Made by a program: the position numbers and the translations under genes. Shown in pieces: positions 53,011 to 62,331 of a DNA stretch of 64,000 nt. The stretch comes from Halospeciosus flavus (lineage in GTDB: Archaea > Halobacteriota > Halobacteria > Halobacteriales > Halobacteriaceae). The stretch is taken from NCBI RefSeq assembly GCF_029814175.1, contig NZ_CP122312.1, positions 744,001-808,000 on the forward strand, written 5' to 3'. Position 1 is the stretch's first letter. Each line of letters opens with the position of its first letter. The notes below the pieces were generated by a model that ran no database searches, was not told where the DNA came from, and saw nothing but the letters and a program-made list of their open reading frames with translations.

Positions 53011-53858
53011 AGCGTTCGCGCCCCCTCGCTTCGCGTCGTCGTCAGGTGTGTCGTTCCGGTTCTCTCGTTCCATATGTCTCGTAGGTCCTCCAGTCTGGTA
53101 CGTTCGCCGACTGCCACGTAACTCGGGCCGGTCCCGGAGAGCGAGGCGCCCTCTGCCAGCGGGAACGCCTCGACGGCGGGGTCGGTCGGGTGATCGAGCG
53201 CCGCGCAGAAGGCGAGGCCGTTGACGTTCATCGCCTCGGCGTACCGCCCGCCCAGGGCGAGTTCTTCGACGAGGCTCGCGACCGGAGCGACCTGCTCGCA
53301 GCGCGAGACGTCGGCGTCGGCGCTGTAGGCCTTCTCGTCCGGAGTGAACACGAGCACGTCCCAGTTCACCTCGTCGCGGACTAGCAGGGCGTCCTTCCGG
53401 TTGTCGGTGACGGTGAGGCCCCCGAGCATCGACGCGCTGGCGTCGTCGAACGCGCCCGTCGCGGTGACGCCCGTCTCGCGGGCGGCCCGGACGCCGAGTT
53501 TGGCGGCCTCCTCGCGGGTCACCTCGTTCTCGACGCCGAGCGCGTCGAGCGTCGCGAGCACCGTCGCGTTCGCGGCGGCGCTCGAACTCTTCAGGCCCGC
53601 GGCCATCGGAATCTCGCTCTCGGTGCGGACCGCCCCGCCCTGCCCGTCGCCGAACTCCTCGGCGACGAGTTCGACGCAACGCTCGATGAGCGCGGTGTCG
53701 GCGTCGGGGTCCTCCGCGACCTCGCCGGTCACGCCCGCCGAGTCGTCGAGCGTGACGCTGGCGGTGACCTCCATGTCGATGGCGAACGCGGACCCGCGGC
53801 CGGTCGCGAGCGCGTTGAGCACGGTTCCGGCGGCGGGTGCCGCTGCGCGGCCCTCCAT
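53007..53858 (-). CDS. aroK: Shikimate kinase, archaeal GHMP type
   Basis: A 283-residue kinase phosphorylating shikimate, of the GHMP superfamily and unrelated to the bacterial P-loop AroK. The GHMP ATP loop is IPMAAGLKSSSAAANATVLA near residues 84-103; the N-terminus AAAPAAGTVLNALATGRGSA and the late GASLSGTGPSYVAVGERTRL are the other GHMP motifs. First gene of the aroK-aroQ pair. Confidence 0.92.
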   Translation of the reverse strand: MEGRAAAPAAGTVLNALATGRGSAFAIDMEVTASVTLDDSAGVTGEVAEDPDADTALIERCVELVAEEFGDGQGGAVRTESEIPMAAGLKSSSAAANATVLATLDALGVENEVTREEAAKLGVRAARETGVTATGAFDDASASMLGGLTVTDNRKDALLVRDEVNWDVLVFTPDEKAYSADADVSRCEQVAPVASLVEELALGGRYAEAMNVNGLAFCAALDHPTDPAVEAFPLAEGASLSGTGPSYVAVGERTRLEDLRDIWNERTGTTHLTTTRSEGARTL

Positions 53859-53918
53859 ACCTGTGAGTGCTGGAGGCCTCTACTTACGGGTGACGATAGT
53901 GGCAGAAGTGCTCTCGGG

Positions 53919-54491
53919 TCACGGGGGTTGCCCGGCGACCCGCTCCGGCGGTCCCTCCTCGCGCTTCTCGCGGACGAACGCCCGCTCCGCCTCGCTCAGA
54001 CTCTCGCGGTCGAGGTAGCGTTCGAGTCCCTCGGCGTACCGGCCGTCGCGTTCCTCACACGGTCGCTCCAGTACCAGTTCGGCGATGCCCGTCTCCTCGC
54101 CGGTGAAGCCGAAACCGCCCTTGTGGAGCGCGTGGTAGGCGTAGGGGTTGTTGACGGCGATGCGGACGCGTTCGAACCCTCGTTCGTCGAGGAGGAAGTC
54201 GGCCGCGAACGCACAGAGGCGGGCGCCGAGACCCTCGCCCCGGTAGTCCGCCCGGACGGAGACGTACCGAAGCCACGCGGTCGCGTCGTCAGTGCGGTCG
54301 ACGTTGAACGAGACGGCGGCGTACACGCCCTCCGTCTCCCCCTCGCGGGCGTCGGGGATGGACGGGTTCGCGTCGCAGGCGACGGCTTTCCCCGTCGCGG
54401 ACATCACGAACTTCCCGGCGTAGCTGAAGCGTTCCCAGTCGAGGCGGAGCGTCGGCCCCTCGTCGGCGTCGCCGAGGACGCGGAACTCCAT
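53919..54491 (-). CDS. GNAT family N-acetyltransferase
   Basis: A 190-residue transferase. RYVSVRADYRGEGLGARLCA near residue 93 is the acetyl-CoA loop; RVRIAVNNPYAYHALHKGGF is the following strand-helix. An unusual N-terminal segment (MEFRVLGDADEGPTLRLDWE) precedes the fold and a polar tail of about 35 residues ends it. Substrate unknown. It is divergent from the methyltransferase, with 51 nt between starts. Confidence 0.82.
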   Translation of the reverse strand: MEFRVLGDADEGPTLRLDWERFSYAGKFVMSATGKAVACDANPSIPDAREGETEGVYAAVSFNVDRTDDATAWLRYVSVRADYRGEGLGARLCAFAADFLLDERGFERVRIAVNNPYAYHALHKGGFGFTGEETGIAELVLERPCEERDGRYAEGLERYLDRESLSEAERAFVREKREEGPPERVAGQPP

Positions 54492-54542
54492 GGGCCGAAG
54501 TCGGCCTCCGGTTTCTTGTGCCCTCCGGACGCGGGTACGGAC

Positions 54543-55160
54543 GTGCACGGCACCGAACCCGGAACCGGCGACGCGAGTGGCGACCGGGCGTTCTTCGACC
54601 GGTTCGCACCGCTGTACGACCGCGTGATGCCGCCCGCGAAGCGACGGGTCCTCGCGGCGGGTCTCGACCGGGCCGAACGCCCCGTCCGTCGAGTGCTCGA
54701 CGTCGGCGGCGGGACCGGCCGCGCGGCCCGCGTGCTCGGCGACTTCGAACCGGTCGTGGTCGACCTCTCCCGCCCGATGCTCCGGGTGGCCCACGAGAAG
54801 GGTCTCCGGACCGTCCAGGGCGACGCCCGACGGCTCCCGGTCGCGGACGAGTCGGTCGACGCGGCGGTGTTCGTCGACGCGCTCCACCACGTCCCGGACG
54901 TCCCCGCCGCCCTCGCCGACGTCGCGCGAGTCCTCCGTCCCGGCGGCGTGCTCGTCGTCCGCGACTTCGACCCCACGACGCTCCGCGGGCGGGCGCTCGT
55001 CGCCGCCGAGCACCTGTTCGGGATGGGGTCGACCTTCTACGCACCCGACGACCTCGCGTCGCTTCTCGCCGACGCGGGACTCCGACCGACGGTCGTCGAG
55101 ACGGGGTTCGGCTACACCGTCGCGGGCGTGAAACGCCGGTCGGAACCGCGGGAGCAATAG
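54543..55160 (+). CDS. Class I SAM-dependent methyltransferase
   Basis: A 205-residue methyltransferase of the UbiE/Coq5-like small group. Motif I is VLDVGGGTGRAARVLGDF near residues 51-68; motif II VVVDLSRPMLRVAHEKG; motif IV AAVFVDALHHVPDVPAALAD; then VLRPGGVLVVRDFDPTT. The start is GTG at 54543, as no ATG lies upstream before the divergent gene. Substrate not known. Confidence 0.82.
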   Translation: MHGTEPGTGDASGDRAFFDRFAPLYDRVMPPAKRRVLAAGLDRAERPVRRVLDVGGGTGRAARVLGDFEPVVVDLSRPMLRVAHEKGLRTVQGDARRLPVADESVDAAVFVDALHHVPDVPAALADVARVLRPGGVLVVRDFDPTTLRGRALVAAEHLFGMGSTFYAPDDLASLLADAGLRPTVVETGFGYTVAGVKRRSEPREQ

Positions 55161-55184
55161 GCCCGGCCCGTCCACCACTCCCGT

Positions 55185-55586
55185 ATGGACCTCTTCGACG
55201 TCGACGACCGGACCGCCCGCCTGTTCGTCCTCGGCGACGTGCTCGCCATCCTCGCGTTCGTCCTCGTGGGCGAACTCAGCCACGGCATCGACCCACTCGC
55301 CCGACCGCTCTACGTCGCCGAAACCGCCCTCCCCTTCGTCGTCGGGTGGGCGTTCGCCGGGAGCGCCCTCGGGGCGTACTCGGTGCGCGCCCGCGAGTCG
55401 CTCCGTGTCGGTCTCCCTCGCGCGTTCGTCGCCTGGCTCGCCGCCGACGCCGTCGCGCAGGCGCTCCGGGCACTCCCCTTCTTCCACGGCGACGCCGCTC
55501 TCACGTTCTACCTCGTTGCGGCTGCCTTCGGTGGGGCGCTCCTCCTCGGGTGGCGGGCGCTCGCGACGACCGTCCTCGCACGGTAA
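55185..55586 (+). CDS. DUF3054 membrane protein
   Basis: A 133-residue membrane protein with about four helices: RLFVLGDVLAILAFVLVGEL, TALPFVVGWAFAGSALGAYS, a central AFVAWLAADAVAQALRAL and TFYLVAAAFGGALLLGWRAL. The FVLGD start and FVVGW region match the DUF3054 pattern. Function unknown. It follows the methyltransferase by 24 nt. Confidence 0.8.
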   Translation: MDLFDVDDRTARLFVLGDVLAILAFVLVGELSHGIDPLARPLYVAETALPFVVGWAFAGSALGAYSVRARESLRVGLPRAFVAWLAADAVAQALRALPFFHGDAALTFYLVAAAFGGALLLGWRALATTVLAR

Positions 55587-55668
55587 TCTACACGGTCGTT
55601 CACGAATTTCTTCGTCGGATTTGATGTGTATGGGCTATCTAACGTACGTATAGCTCCACGTAACATCT

Positions 55669-55681
55669 CTATAAGTTATAG
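55669..55681. promoter_or_regulatory. Palindrome upstream of the small membrane protein
   Basis: CTATAAGTTATAG, a 13-bp perfect palindrome in an AT-rich stretch, about 30 nt before the TATA-like ttatat (55711-55716) of the gene at 55745. It could be an operator; no binding protein is known from the sequence. Confidence 0.3.
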
Positions 55682-55744
55682 ATATCTCATCCACCCATTA
55701 TGGAAAAGAATTATATGGCTATCCCACATAGTATGTAATAGATT

Positions 55745-55951
55745 ATGACGGATTATTACGACCACGTCCTCGGCCTGATCCCGCTCGCACTGTTCGGTGG
55801 CTCCGGCGCGCTCAGCGTCGCCGGTCTCGAACTGACGACGGCGGTCAGCGTCGCCGGCGCGCTCGCCGTCCTGCTCGTCGGACACGCGATGTTCGTCCAC
55901 GGTCCCTTCGACTCCGTTGACTCGGCACCCGTCCCGGACGCCGCCGAGTAA
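55745..55951 (+). CDS. Small two-helix membrane protein
   Basis: A 68-residue protein with two hydrophobic segments, HVLGLIPLALFGGSGALSVA and TAVSVAGALAVLLVGHAMFV, and a polar tail. A TATA-like ttatat is about 31 nt upstream, fitting a leaderless message. Small membrane proteins of this shape are widespread in haloarchaea; no function known. Confidence 0.65.
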   Translation: MTDYYDHVLGLIPLALFGGSGALSVAGLELTTAVSVAGALAVLLVGHAMFVHGPFDSVDSAPVPDAAE

Positions 55952-56010
55952 CGTCTCTTCGTCTACATCTCTCCTCAACCCTTTTCTCCCCGCCCGTCGA
56001 ACGTGACGCT

Positions 56011-57009
56011 ATGACCGAGGCCCTGTTCCTCTCTAGCGACGACGTTTCGGACCTGGCGGAGCCCGACGACTACGTCGAGGCCGTCCGCGAGGGATACCGA
56101 CAGATCGGTGAGGGCGCCCCCGCCGAACCCCGGACGAAACTCGTCAACGACAGCCCGCCGGGGATGTTCACCACGTACGCCGCCGTCCTGCCCGACACGG
56201 GCGCGATGGGCGGTTACATGTACAGTGCCGGCTTCCGCGAGCGCGACGCCTGGTTCATGACGCCGCTGTTCGACGCCGACACGGGCGAACCGCTCGCACT
56301 CCTCGACGGCGCGAGCATGAACCCCTTCAAGACCGGCGCCGCGGGTGCGGTGGCCGTCGACGCGCTCGCCCGCGTGGACGCCTCGAATGTGGCCGTCATC
56401 GGCTCCGGTGCACAGGCCCGCGGGCAACTCCGTGCGACCGCGGCGGTCCGCGACCTCGACACCGTGTGGGTCTACTCGCCCACCAAGGAGCACCGCGAGG
56501 AGTTCGCCGGCGAGATGAACGGCTACCTCGACGCCTCCGTCGCGGCGGTCGCCTCCTCCGACGCCGCCATCGAAGAGGCCGACATCGTCATCACGGCGAC
56601 GAACGCGACCGAACCGGTCTTCGACGGCGACCACCTCGAAGCCGGCACTCACGTCACCGCGATGGGCCAATACGACCCCGGCAAGCGCGAGGTCGACGCG
56701 ACGACTATCCGACGCGCGAAGTACGTCCCGGACCTCCGTGCCCGTGCGACGAAGGACGCCGGCGCGTTCCTCCACGCGATGGAGGAGGGCGTCGTCGACG
56801 AGGACCACATCCACGCCGAACTCGGCGAAGTCGTCGCCGGGGAGGCGCCGGGCCGCGAGAGCGACGACGAGATCACCCTCTTCGATAGCGGCGGGACGGG
56901 CATCGAGACGGCGGCCGCCGCCTACATGCTCTACGAGCGTGCGAAAGAGGAGGGACGGGGCCAGCCCATCGACTTCTCGCCCGCCAGCGAGGCGCTGACC
57001 GGTCGCTGA
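56011..57009 (+). CDS. Ornithine cyclodeaminase / mu-crystallin family protein
   Basis: A 332-residue NAD(P)-binding enzyme. The N-terminal dimer domain has LSSDDVSDLAEPDDYVEAVR; the substrate-lysine region PRTKLVNDSPPGMFTTYAAV; LLDGASMNPFKTGAAGAVAV; the Rossmann motif VAVIGSGAQARGQLRATAAV; and ITATNATEPVFDGDHLEAGT. The family includes ornithine cyclodeaminase, alanine dehydrogenase and others, so the substrate is open. It stands alone. Confidence 0.85.
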   Translation: MTEALFLSSDDVSDLAEPDDYVEAVREGYRQIGEGAPAEPRTKLVNDSPPGMFTTYAAVLPDTGAMGGYMYSAGFRERDAWFMTPLFDADTGEPLALLDGASMNPFKTGAAGAVAVDALARVDASNVAVIGSGAQARGQLRATAAVRDLDTVWVYSPTKEHREEFAGEMNGYLDASVAAVASSDAAIEEADIVITATNATEPVFDGDHLEAGTHVTAMGQYDPGKREVDATTIRRAKYVPDLRARATKDAGAFLHAMEEGVVDEDHIHAELGEVVAGEAPGRESDDEITLFDSGGTGIETAAAAYMLYERAKEEGRGQPIDFSPASEALTGR

Positions 57010-57149
57010 TCGGCCGCTGACCCGCGAACTTTTCTGCGAAGACGGGTCCAGACGGTCCCGATGTAGTGACGAACGACTCGCGAGCGCGGATTCGGTGAGC
57101 GGCGGCGAACGCCCGCGGGAGCAGAGACGAAGAGTGCCGCCCGAACGCC

Positions 57150-58250
57150 CTACACGTAGCCGCCTAGCCCGAGCGCCGTCACGAGCGAGTAGCCCGAGAG
57201 CAGCGCGCCGAGGAGGTAGCCACCGATGGCGCCGCCGTTGAGCAGCGGGAGTCCGGCGTGTGGCTCGCCCCTCAGCACCATCCGGAGGAGGGCCAACAGC
57301 CCGAGTTGCGTGCCGACGACCGAGAGCAGGACCGGAATCTCGACGCCGAACGCGGTGGGGGCGTCGAGGAAGAACGCCGCGCTCGCGGCCATGATGGTCG
57401 GCATGACGGCGTCGCCGAGACCGATGAAGATGGCGTCGCGGTCGAGGGCGCCGGGGCGCTCTTCGGATACCCCTTCGTCATCACCGGACTCGCCACCCTC
57501 TGACGACTCTGTGGACTCCGCAGCCTCGATGGTCGCTTCGACGTCGTCGGGGAGTTCGTCGAGGTCGACGTACTCTTCCAACTCCTCGACGCTCTCGATA
57601 TCTTCGGGGTCGACGTCCTCGGGGAGGGCCGCGTCGAGTGCCTCCTTCGTCTCCTCGCGTTCCTCGACCTGTTCGAGGAAGGAGTAGCCGCGCGTCGTCG
57701 GCACGACGAACAACACGGGGACCTTCAGGTCCATCACGCCCTCCGCGAGCGTGAGCATGTGCTCGGTCCGGTAGACGCTGATGGCGTCGTAGACGGCGAG
57801 TACGGAGAGCAGGATGATGGCCGGGAGGACGCCGAAACTGATGCCGAACAGCGCGGCGGCGCCCATCCCCATTAGCACGCCCGCGGTGTCGATGACGTAC
57901 CACTCGGGGTGGACGAGGAGCGCCACGACCACCACGCCGGCGCCCGCGAGCGCCGCGGGTGTCGGGACGAGCACGGAGAGAACGTACCACGAGATGAGTC
58001 CGCCAGTGCCGACGATGAAGTAGCGGAGGACGCGCTCGCGGCCGAGTTTGATGACCGCGAGCATCGCGGCCGTCATGACCAGCAGGACGCCGACGTAGAG
58101 GAGGCTGTTCGTCGGGTCCTGTGGGTTCTTCACGGTCTGGTAGCCCGCGGCCTCGAAGGGCCTGACGAGCGCGAGGGCGCCGACCTGCACGGCGAGGAAG
58201 AGCGCGACGGCGCCGCCCACCGCCGCGAAGAGGCGCTTTCGTTGGTCCAT
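57150..58250 (-). CDS. Presenilin/SPP-family intramembrane aspartyl protease
   Basis: A 366-residue membrane protein with about nine helices. Catalytic motifs are YD in LAVYDAISVYRTEHMLTLAE (near residue 160) and GxGD in IFIGLGDAVMPTIMAASAAF (near residue 275). Between them is a long acidic loop, DALLPEDVDPEDIES-like, with many Glu/Asp. The PAL motif expected before the last helix is changed to GLPLLNG. Family function is cleavage within membrane helices; substrates are unknown. Confidence 0.85.
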   Translation of the reverse strand: MDQRKRLFAAVGGAVALFLAVQVGALALVRPFEAAGYQTVKNPQDPTNSLLYVGVLLVMTAAMLAVIKLGRERVLRYFIVGTGGLISWYVLSVLVPTPAALAGAGVVVVALLVHPEWYVIDTAGVLMGMGAAALFGISFGVLPAIILLSVLAVYDAISVYRTEHMLTLAEGVMDLKVPVLFVVPTTRGYSFLEQVEEREETKEALDAALPEDVDPEDIESVEELEEYVDLDELPDDVEATIEAAESTESSEGGESGDDEGVSEERPGALDRDAIFIGLGDAVMPTIMAASAAFFLDAPTAFGVEIPVLLSVVGTQLGLLALLRMVLRGEPHAGLPLLNGGAIGGYLLGALLSGYSLVTALGLGGYV

Positions 58251-58295
58251 GCCCCGAAAGGGGAGTGGCGGACCCTTCGACGTTACGGGTCCGCC

Positions 58296-58523
58296 CTACC
58301 GGACGTAGAGTTCGTCGCCGAGGAGCATCGGCAGGTGCCGGTGCTCCTCGGGGGTGACCGCGAGGTACGGCCGCTCGACGGGGCCGAACACGTCGACGAT
58401 GCGGCCGACCGTGTCCAGTTGCTCGTCGACGACCATCTCGCCGATGTCGGGATGGTCCTCGCCCGGGACGCGGAGGATCGCGAGTCCCTGGGCGGTCCGG
58501 ACCACCGACCCTGCTTTTCGCAC
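58296..58523 (-). CDS. gar1: H/ACA RNP protein Gar1
   Basis: A 75-residue protein of the H/ACA RNP that guides pseudouridylation of RNA. It starts at GTG 58523 with MRKAGSVVRTAQGLAILRVP; the Gar1 fold signature is LDTVGRIVDVFGPVERPYLA near residues 36-55. Short length suits archaeal Gar1, which lacks the eukaryotic GAR tails. It follows srp19 with a 3-nt gap, a known archaeal pairing. Confidence 0.9.
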   Translation of the reverse strand: MRKAGSVVRTAQGLAILRVPGEDHPDIGEMVVDEQLDTVGRIVDVFGPVERPYLAVTPEEHRHLPMLLGDELYVR

Positions 58524-58526
58524 GGG

Positions 58527-58808
58527 TCAGTCCCGGAAGGCGACCACGTAGGCGCCGACCGCCTGCAGGAGGTCGCTCTTCCCGGCGTCTCCGGCGTCCT
58601 TGACGAGGACGCGACCGCGCTCGTCCCAGTTCTCCCGCGGGTAGGCGACGTCGCGTTCGATGACGGCGTCGTAGCCCACCTGTCGGACGGCCTCCGCGAT
58701 CTCGTCGACCGTGGGGTCCTCGACTGCCAGATCGAGGGGGACGCGGCGCCCCTCGTTCCGGCTCAGGCCCGCGTCGAAGTAGGCGGGCCAGATGACGTTC
58801 TCGACCAT
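58527..58808 (-). CDS. srp19: Signal recognition particle 19 kDa protein
   Basis: A 93-residue protein that binds SRP RNA and lets SRP54 bind. [20 protein letters not shown] near residues 4-23 is the SRP19 signature, with [20 protein letters not shown] and [14 protein letters not shown] following. Length is that of archaeal SRP19. It heads the srp19-gar1 pair. Confidence 0.93.
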   Translation of the reverse strand: MVENVIWPAYFDAGLSRNEGRRVPLDLAVEDPTVDEIAEAVRQVGYDAVIERDVAYPRENWDERGRVLVKDAGDAGKSDLLQAVGAYVVAFRD

Positions 58809-58874
58809 ACCCGAGATAACCGACCCCGCGGTTAAACGCTGTCGGAGACGCGAAAAGAAGCGGTGGCGAGAGAT

Positions 58875-60008
58875 CTACTGCCGGCGCGCGAGGAAGACTG
58901 CGCCGAGGAGTCCGACGACCGCCGCGGTGACGCCGAATCCGGGCGACGTTCCGTTCGTCGTCTCGGACGTGGGCTGTTCAGTCGTCTCGGTCGCCGTGGT
59001 CGTCGCGTTCGCCTGCTTCCACGCCTCGGGGTGGAAGTGCTTGGCCATCGTCACGATGGGGTAGACGACGCGCGGACCGGCCTGGCTCATGTAGTTGCGG
59101 TTCACCGTGAAGACCTGGCCGTTCTGGACCGCGTAGGTGGAGTTGAAGGCCTGGTTCTTCGGGTAGTCGCCGAACTTCCCGTTCTCGACGATCCAGTGGG
59201 GGTTCTGCTCGATGACGACCTCGTCGCTGATCTTGAAGTACGGCTTGTTGCTGACGTCGTCGGCGATGTTGTCGCCACCGGCGGTCTCGATGGCGTGGTC
59301 GATGAAGGTGTTCTGTCCGGCGGTCCACCCGGCACCGAGGCTGAAGAAGACGCTCGGTGCCTCCTTCCCCTCGACGGCCTCGCGCACCGTCGAGATGCGG
59401 TCTTTCATCCACGAGACCGTCTCCTCGGCACCGTCACAGGCGCCGACGAGTTGGCCGGTGAGCAGCGTCTTCGCGTAGATGTCGTCGAGGCTCTCGGCCT
59501 CCTCGAACTTGTAGACGGTCAGGCCGGCGTCGCGCAGTTTGTCGACCGTGTCGTTCGAGATGACGTTCGGCGCGAGCACGAGGTCCGGCGAGGTGTTCAC
59601 GACCTTCTCGTTGTCGACCCACTCCTGTGACCCCGCGGCCGCGACGTTCGTCTTGTTCTCGATACCCTCCAGGTACGTCGAGTACTGGTTGACCGGCGCG
59701 CCGACGACCTTCTCCTCCGCGCCGATCTCCCACATCGTCTGGGCCGCGCTCGGCGCGAGCACCGTCACGCGCTGCGGTTCGTCGGTCACCGTCACTTCCG
59801 TCCCCGTCGCGTCCGTCGCGGAGAACGGGAAGGAACACTCCACCTGTGTCTGTGTGGCGGTCGCGTCCGTCGCGGAGAACGGGAAGGAACACTCCACCTG
59901 TGTCTGTGTGGCGGTCGCGTCCGTCGCCACCCCCGCACTCACGCCCGCCGGCAGGGCCGCGAGTGCGAGACTGACCACGAGAAACGCCGCGAGTAGTCGC
60001 TGTCGCAT
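58875..60008 (-). CDS. btuF: PGF-CTERM-anchored cobalamin-type substrate-binding protein BtuF
   Basis: A 377-residue extracellular binding protein of the cobalamin/iron-siderophore ABC class. A Sec signal peptide ([20 protein letters not shown]) is followed by a duplicated 18-residue unit containing [15 protein letters not shown], then [20 protein letters not shown] and the PBP core with [20 protein letters not shown]. The C-terminus has a Thr-rich stretch and PGF-CTERM sorting signal [20 protein letters not shown], so it is probably anchored by archaeosortase. Substrate is inferred from the family. It is divergent from btuC across a shared promoter region. Confidence 0.88.
   Translation of the reverse strand: MRQRLLAAFLVVSLALAALPAGVSAGVATDATATQTQVECSFPFSATDATATQTQVECSFPFSATDATGTEVTVTDEPQRVTVLAPSAAQTMWEIGAEEKVVGAPVNQYSTYLEGIENKTNVAAAGSQEWVDNEKVVNTSPDLVLAPNVISNDTVDKLRDAGLTVYKFEEAESLDDIYAKTLLTGQLVGACDGAEETVSWMKDRISTVREAVEGKEAPSVFFSLGAGWTAGQNTFIDHAIETAGGDNIADDVSNKPYFKISDEVVIEQNPHWIVENGKFGDYPKNQAFNSTYAVQNGQVFTVNRNYMSQAGPRVVYPIVTMAKHFHPEAWKQANATTTATETTEQPTSETTNGTSPGFGVTAAVVGLLGAVFLARRQ
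59806..59928 (-). repeat. 54-bp tandem repeat inside btuF
   Basis: Two identical 54-nt units (59806-59859 and 59860-59913) and a 15-nt partial third (59914-59928, one mismatch at the end). Each unit codes for 18 residues including one cysteine ([18 protein letters not shown] frame), so the protein has two cysteines where one might be expected. The exact identity suggests recent duplication. Confidence 0.85.
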
Positions 60009-60024
60009 CGTCTCCCCGTTCGAC

Positions 60025-60045
60025 GTTATTCAATAAGTATTTGGC
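60025..60045. promoter_or_regulatory. Bidirectional promoter between btuF and btuC
   Basis: The AT-rich stretch ttattcaataagtatttgg supplies TATA-like sequences for both directions: tactta on the minus strand about 28 nt before the btuF ATG (60008), and tatttgg on the plus strand about 28 nt before GTG 60068 of btuC. Overlapping boxes suggest coordinated or competing transcription. Confidence 0.45.
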
Positions 60046-60067
60046 TAAAGCAAACACAGTTGCGTAC

Positions 60068-61093
60068 GTGTTCAGACCGGGTGTGCGAATCGGCGGGTGG
60101 GTCCTCGCGTTGAGCGCGCTCCTCGTGGCGGTGGTGCTCGTCAGCGCGACCATCGGCCCGGTTCAACTCGGCGTCGGGACGGTCGCGGCGGTCGTCTGGA
60201 ACGCCCTCCCGTGGGTCGAGGTCGACGTCCCCCGGACCGCCCGGATCATCGTCATGCAGTTGCGACTGCCGCGCATCACGCTCGGCGCCGTCGTCGGCTT
60301 CGGCCTCGCGGCCGCCGGCACGGTCATGCAGGGGTTCTTCCGCAACCCGATGGCCGACCCCTCGATTATCGGCGTGTCCTCGGGCGCGGCCGTGGGTGCC
60401 GTCGCCGTCATCGTCGCCCCGTTCGCGATTCCGGGGCCGCTCTCGCTCGGTATCCAGACCGCGGCGTTCTGTGGCGCGCTCGTCGCCGCGGCCGCGGTCT
60501 ACCTCATCGCGACGAAGAACGGCCGGACGCCCGTCGCGACGCTCCTGCTCGCGGGCGTGGCCGTCCAGACGTTCCTCGGCGCGGTCATCTCGTTCATGCT
60601 CGTCCACAGCGGCCGGGCGCTCCGCGAGGCCATCTACTGGCTGATGGGGAGCCTCCACGCCGCCGACTGGTCGCAGGCTGCCGTCTCGGGCGCCATCTCG
60701 CTGCTCTGTTTCCTGTTCCTCGCGGCCTACGCCCGCGACCTGAACGTCCTCCTGCTCGGCGAGGAGGACGCCCACTCGCTCGGCGTCTCCGTCGAACGGA
60801 CGAAGGTCCTCCTGCTGGCGCTGGCGAGTCTGATGACCGCCGCCGCTGTCGCCGTCGCGGGCGTCATCGGCTTCGTCGGACTGGTCGTCCCGCACGTGAT
60901 GCGCCTGCTCGTCGGTCCCGACCACCGGATTCTCCTGCCGACGAGCGCGCTCGCGGGTGCGTCGTTCCTCGTGGTCGCGGACACCATCGCCCGTTCGGGC
61001 GCGGCCCAACTCCCGGTCGGAATCGTCACCGCGTTCGTCGGCGCGCCGTTCTTCCTCTACCTGCTGCGCAAACGGGAGGTGCACGAACTGTGA
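60068..61093 (+). CDS. btuC: Cobalamin-type ABC transporter permease BtuC
   Basis: A 341-residue membrane permease of the FecCD/BtuC family with about ten helices. Typical parts are [60 protein letters not shown] and [20 protein letters not shown]; the C-terminus reads [18 protein letters not shown]. The start is uncertain: GTG 60068 suits a leaderless transcript, TTG 60041 would add nine residues. The stop overlaps btuD GTG by 4 nt. Confidence 0.9.
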   Translation: MFRPGVRIGGWVLALSALLVAVVLVSATIGPVQLGVGTVAAVVWNALPWVEVDVPRTARIIVMQLRLPRITLGAVVGFGLAAAGTVMQGFFRNPMADPSIIGVSSGAAVGAVAVIVAPFAIPGPLSLGIQTAAFCGALVAAAAVYLIATKNGRTPVATLLLAGVAVQTFLGAVISFMLVHSGRALREAIYWLMGSLHAADWSQAAVSGAISLLCFLFLAAYARDLNVLLLGEEDAHSLGVSVERTKVLLLALASLMTAAAVAVAGVIGFVGLVVPHVMRLLVGPDHRILLPTSALAGASFLVVADTIARSGAAQLPVGIVTAFVGAPFFLYLLRKREVHEL

Positions 61094-62301
61094 CCCACAT
61101 CGACCTCGACGACGTCCACGTCTCGCTCGGCGACCTCCACGTCCTCCGTGGCGTCGACGCCAGCGTCGGCGAGGGGAACCTGGTGGGACTCCTCGGGCCG
61201 AACGGCGCGGGGAAGACCACGCTCCTGCGCACCATCGCAGGCATCCTCGACCCCACGTCGGGGTCGGTCCACCTCGGCGGGACGGACGTCCACTCTCTCG
61301 GGTCGCGGGAACTGAGCCGTCGCCTCGCCACTGTGCCACAGGAGACCGCCATCTCCTTCGACTTCACCGTCCGCGACGTGGTCGCGATGGGCCGCCACCC
61401 CCACCGCCCGCGCTTCGGCGCGGACGAGGACGGACCCGAGGCCGTCGAGCACGCCCTCGAACGCACCGAACTCGTGGACCTCGCCGACCGCCCCATCACC
61501 GAGGTCAGCGGCGGCGAGCGCAAACGCGTCCTCGTCGCCCGCGCACTCGCCCAGGACGCCCGGACGCTCCTCCTCGACGAACCCACCGCAGGTCTCGACG
61601 TGAACCACCAGATCCGCACCCTCGACCTCGTCCGCGACCTCGTCGACGAGGGCCGCACCGCCCTCGCGGCCATCCACGACCTCGACCTCGCGGCGCGCTA
61701 CTGCGACGAACTCCTCGTCCTCTCCGAGGGGCACGTCCTCGCCGCCGGCCCGCCCGAGGCAGTCCTCTCCGAGTCGACCGTGAGCGAGGCCTTCGACGCC
61801 CGCAACGCCGTCGCGCCGAACCCCGTCACCGGGACGCCGACGGTCACGCCCCTCTCCGACCCGGAGACGGCCGCCGACCCCCGGCGCGTCCACCTCCTCG
61901 GCGGCCGCGGCGAGGGCGTCGCCGCACTCGCGTCGCTCGTCGACGCCGGCCACGAGGTGTCGGTCGGCCCGGTCCCGGAGGGGAGTCGCGAGGCGCTCGC
62001 GGCCGACCGCCGCGACTGCGAGACCCTGGAAGTGCCGCCATTCGCTCGCCCCGGTAGGGCAGAACTCGCTCGTGCCCGCGAGGCCGTGGACGCCGCCGAC
62101 GTCGTCGCGGTCCACGAGGACGCTGTCGACCTCGGCCCGAACCCCGACCTGCTCCGGAGCGCCGACCGGGCGTTCGTCTTCGCGGACGCCGAGGCGCTGC
62201 TCGCGGCCGTCTCGGGCGAAGAGACGAGCGCGAACGTCGACGGTGCCGTCCGCCGGTTCGACGACTCGGCGGCCGTCGTCTCGGCGAACTCCGACGACTG
62301 A
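61090..62301 (+). CDS. btuD: Cobalamin-type ABC transporter ATPase BtuD with C-terminal extension
   Basis: A 403-residue ATPase. Walker [10 protein letters not shown] near residue 38; Q-loop [13 protein letters not shown]; signature [10 protein letters not shown]; Walker [15 protein letters not shown]-loop [10 protein letters not shown]. After residue 250 comes an extension of about 150 residues that begins with [20 protein letters not shown] and may be a small alpha/beta domain; haloarchaeal BtuD proteins are often longer than bacterial ones. GTG start overlaps the btuC stop by 4 nt. Confidence 0.9.
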   Translation: MTHIDLDDVHVSLGDLHVLRGVDASVGEGNLVGLLGPNGAGKTTLLRTIAGILDPTSGSVHLGGTDVHSLGSRELSRRLATVPQETAISFDFTVRDVVAMGRHPHRPRFGADEDGPEAVEHALERTELVDLADRPITEVSGGERKRVLVARALAQDARTLLLDEPTAGLDVNHQIRTLDLVRDLVDEGRTALAAIHDLDLAARYCDELLVLSEGHVLAAGPPEAVLSESTVSEAFDARNAVAPNPVTGTPTVTPLSDPETAADPRRVHLLGGRGEGVAALASLVDAGHEVSVGPVPEGSREALAADRRDCETLEVPPFARPGRAELARAREAVDAADVVAVHEDAVDLGPNPDLLRSADRAFVFADAEALLAAVSGEETSANVDGAVRRFDDSAAVVSANSDD

Positions 62302-62331
62302 CACCGTCGCGCCGCCGGCATCTCGCCGACG

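Noticed and set aside
57010..57149. Gene in the gap after the ornithine cyclodeaminase family gene
   Set aside because: The 140 nt hold no frame with a start, promoter-like spacing or recognisable protein.
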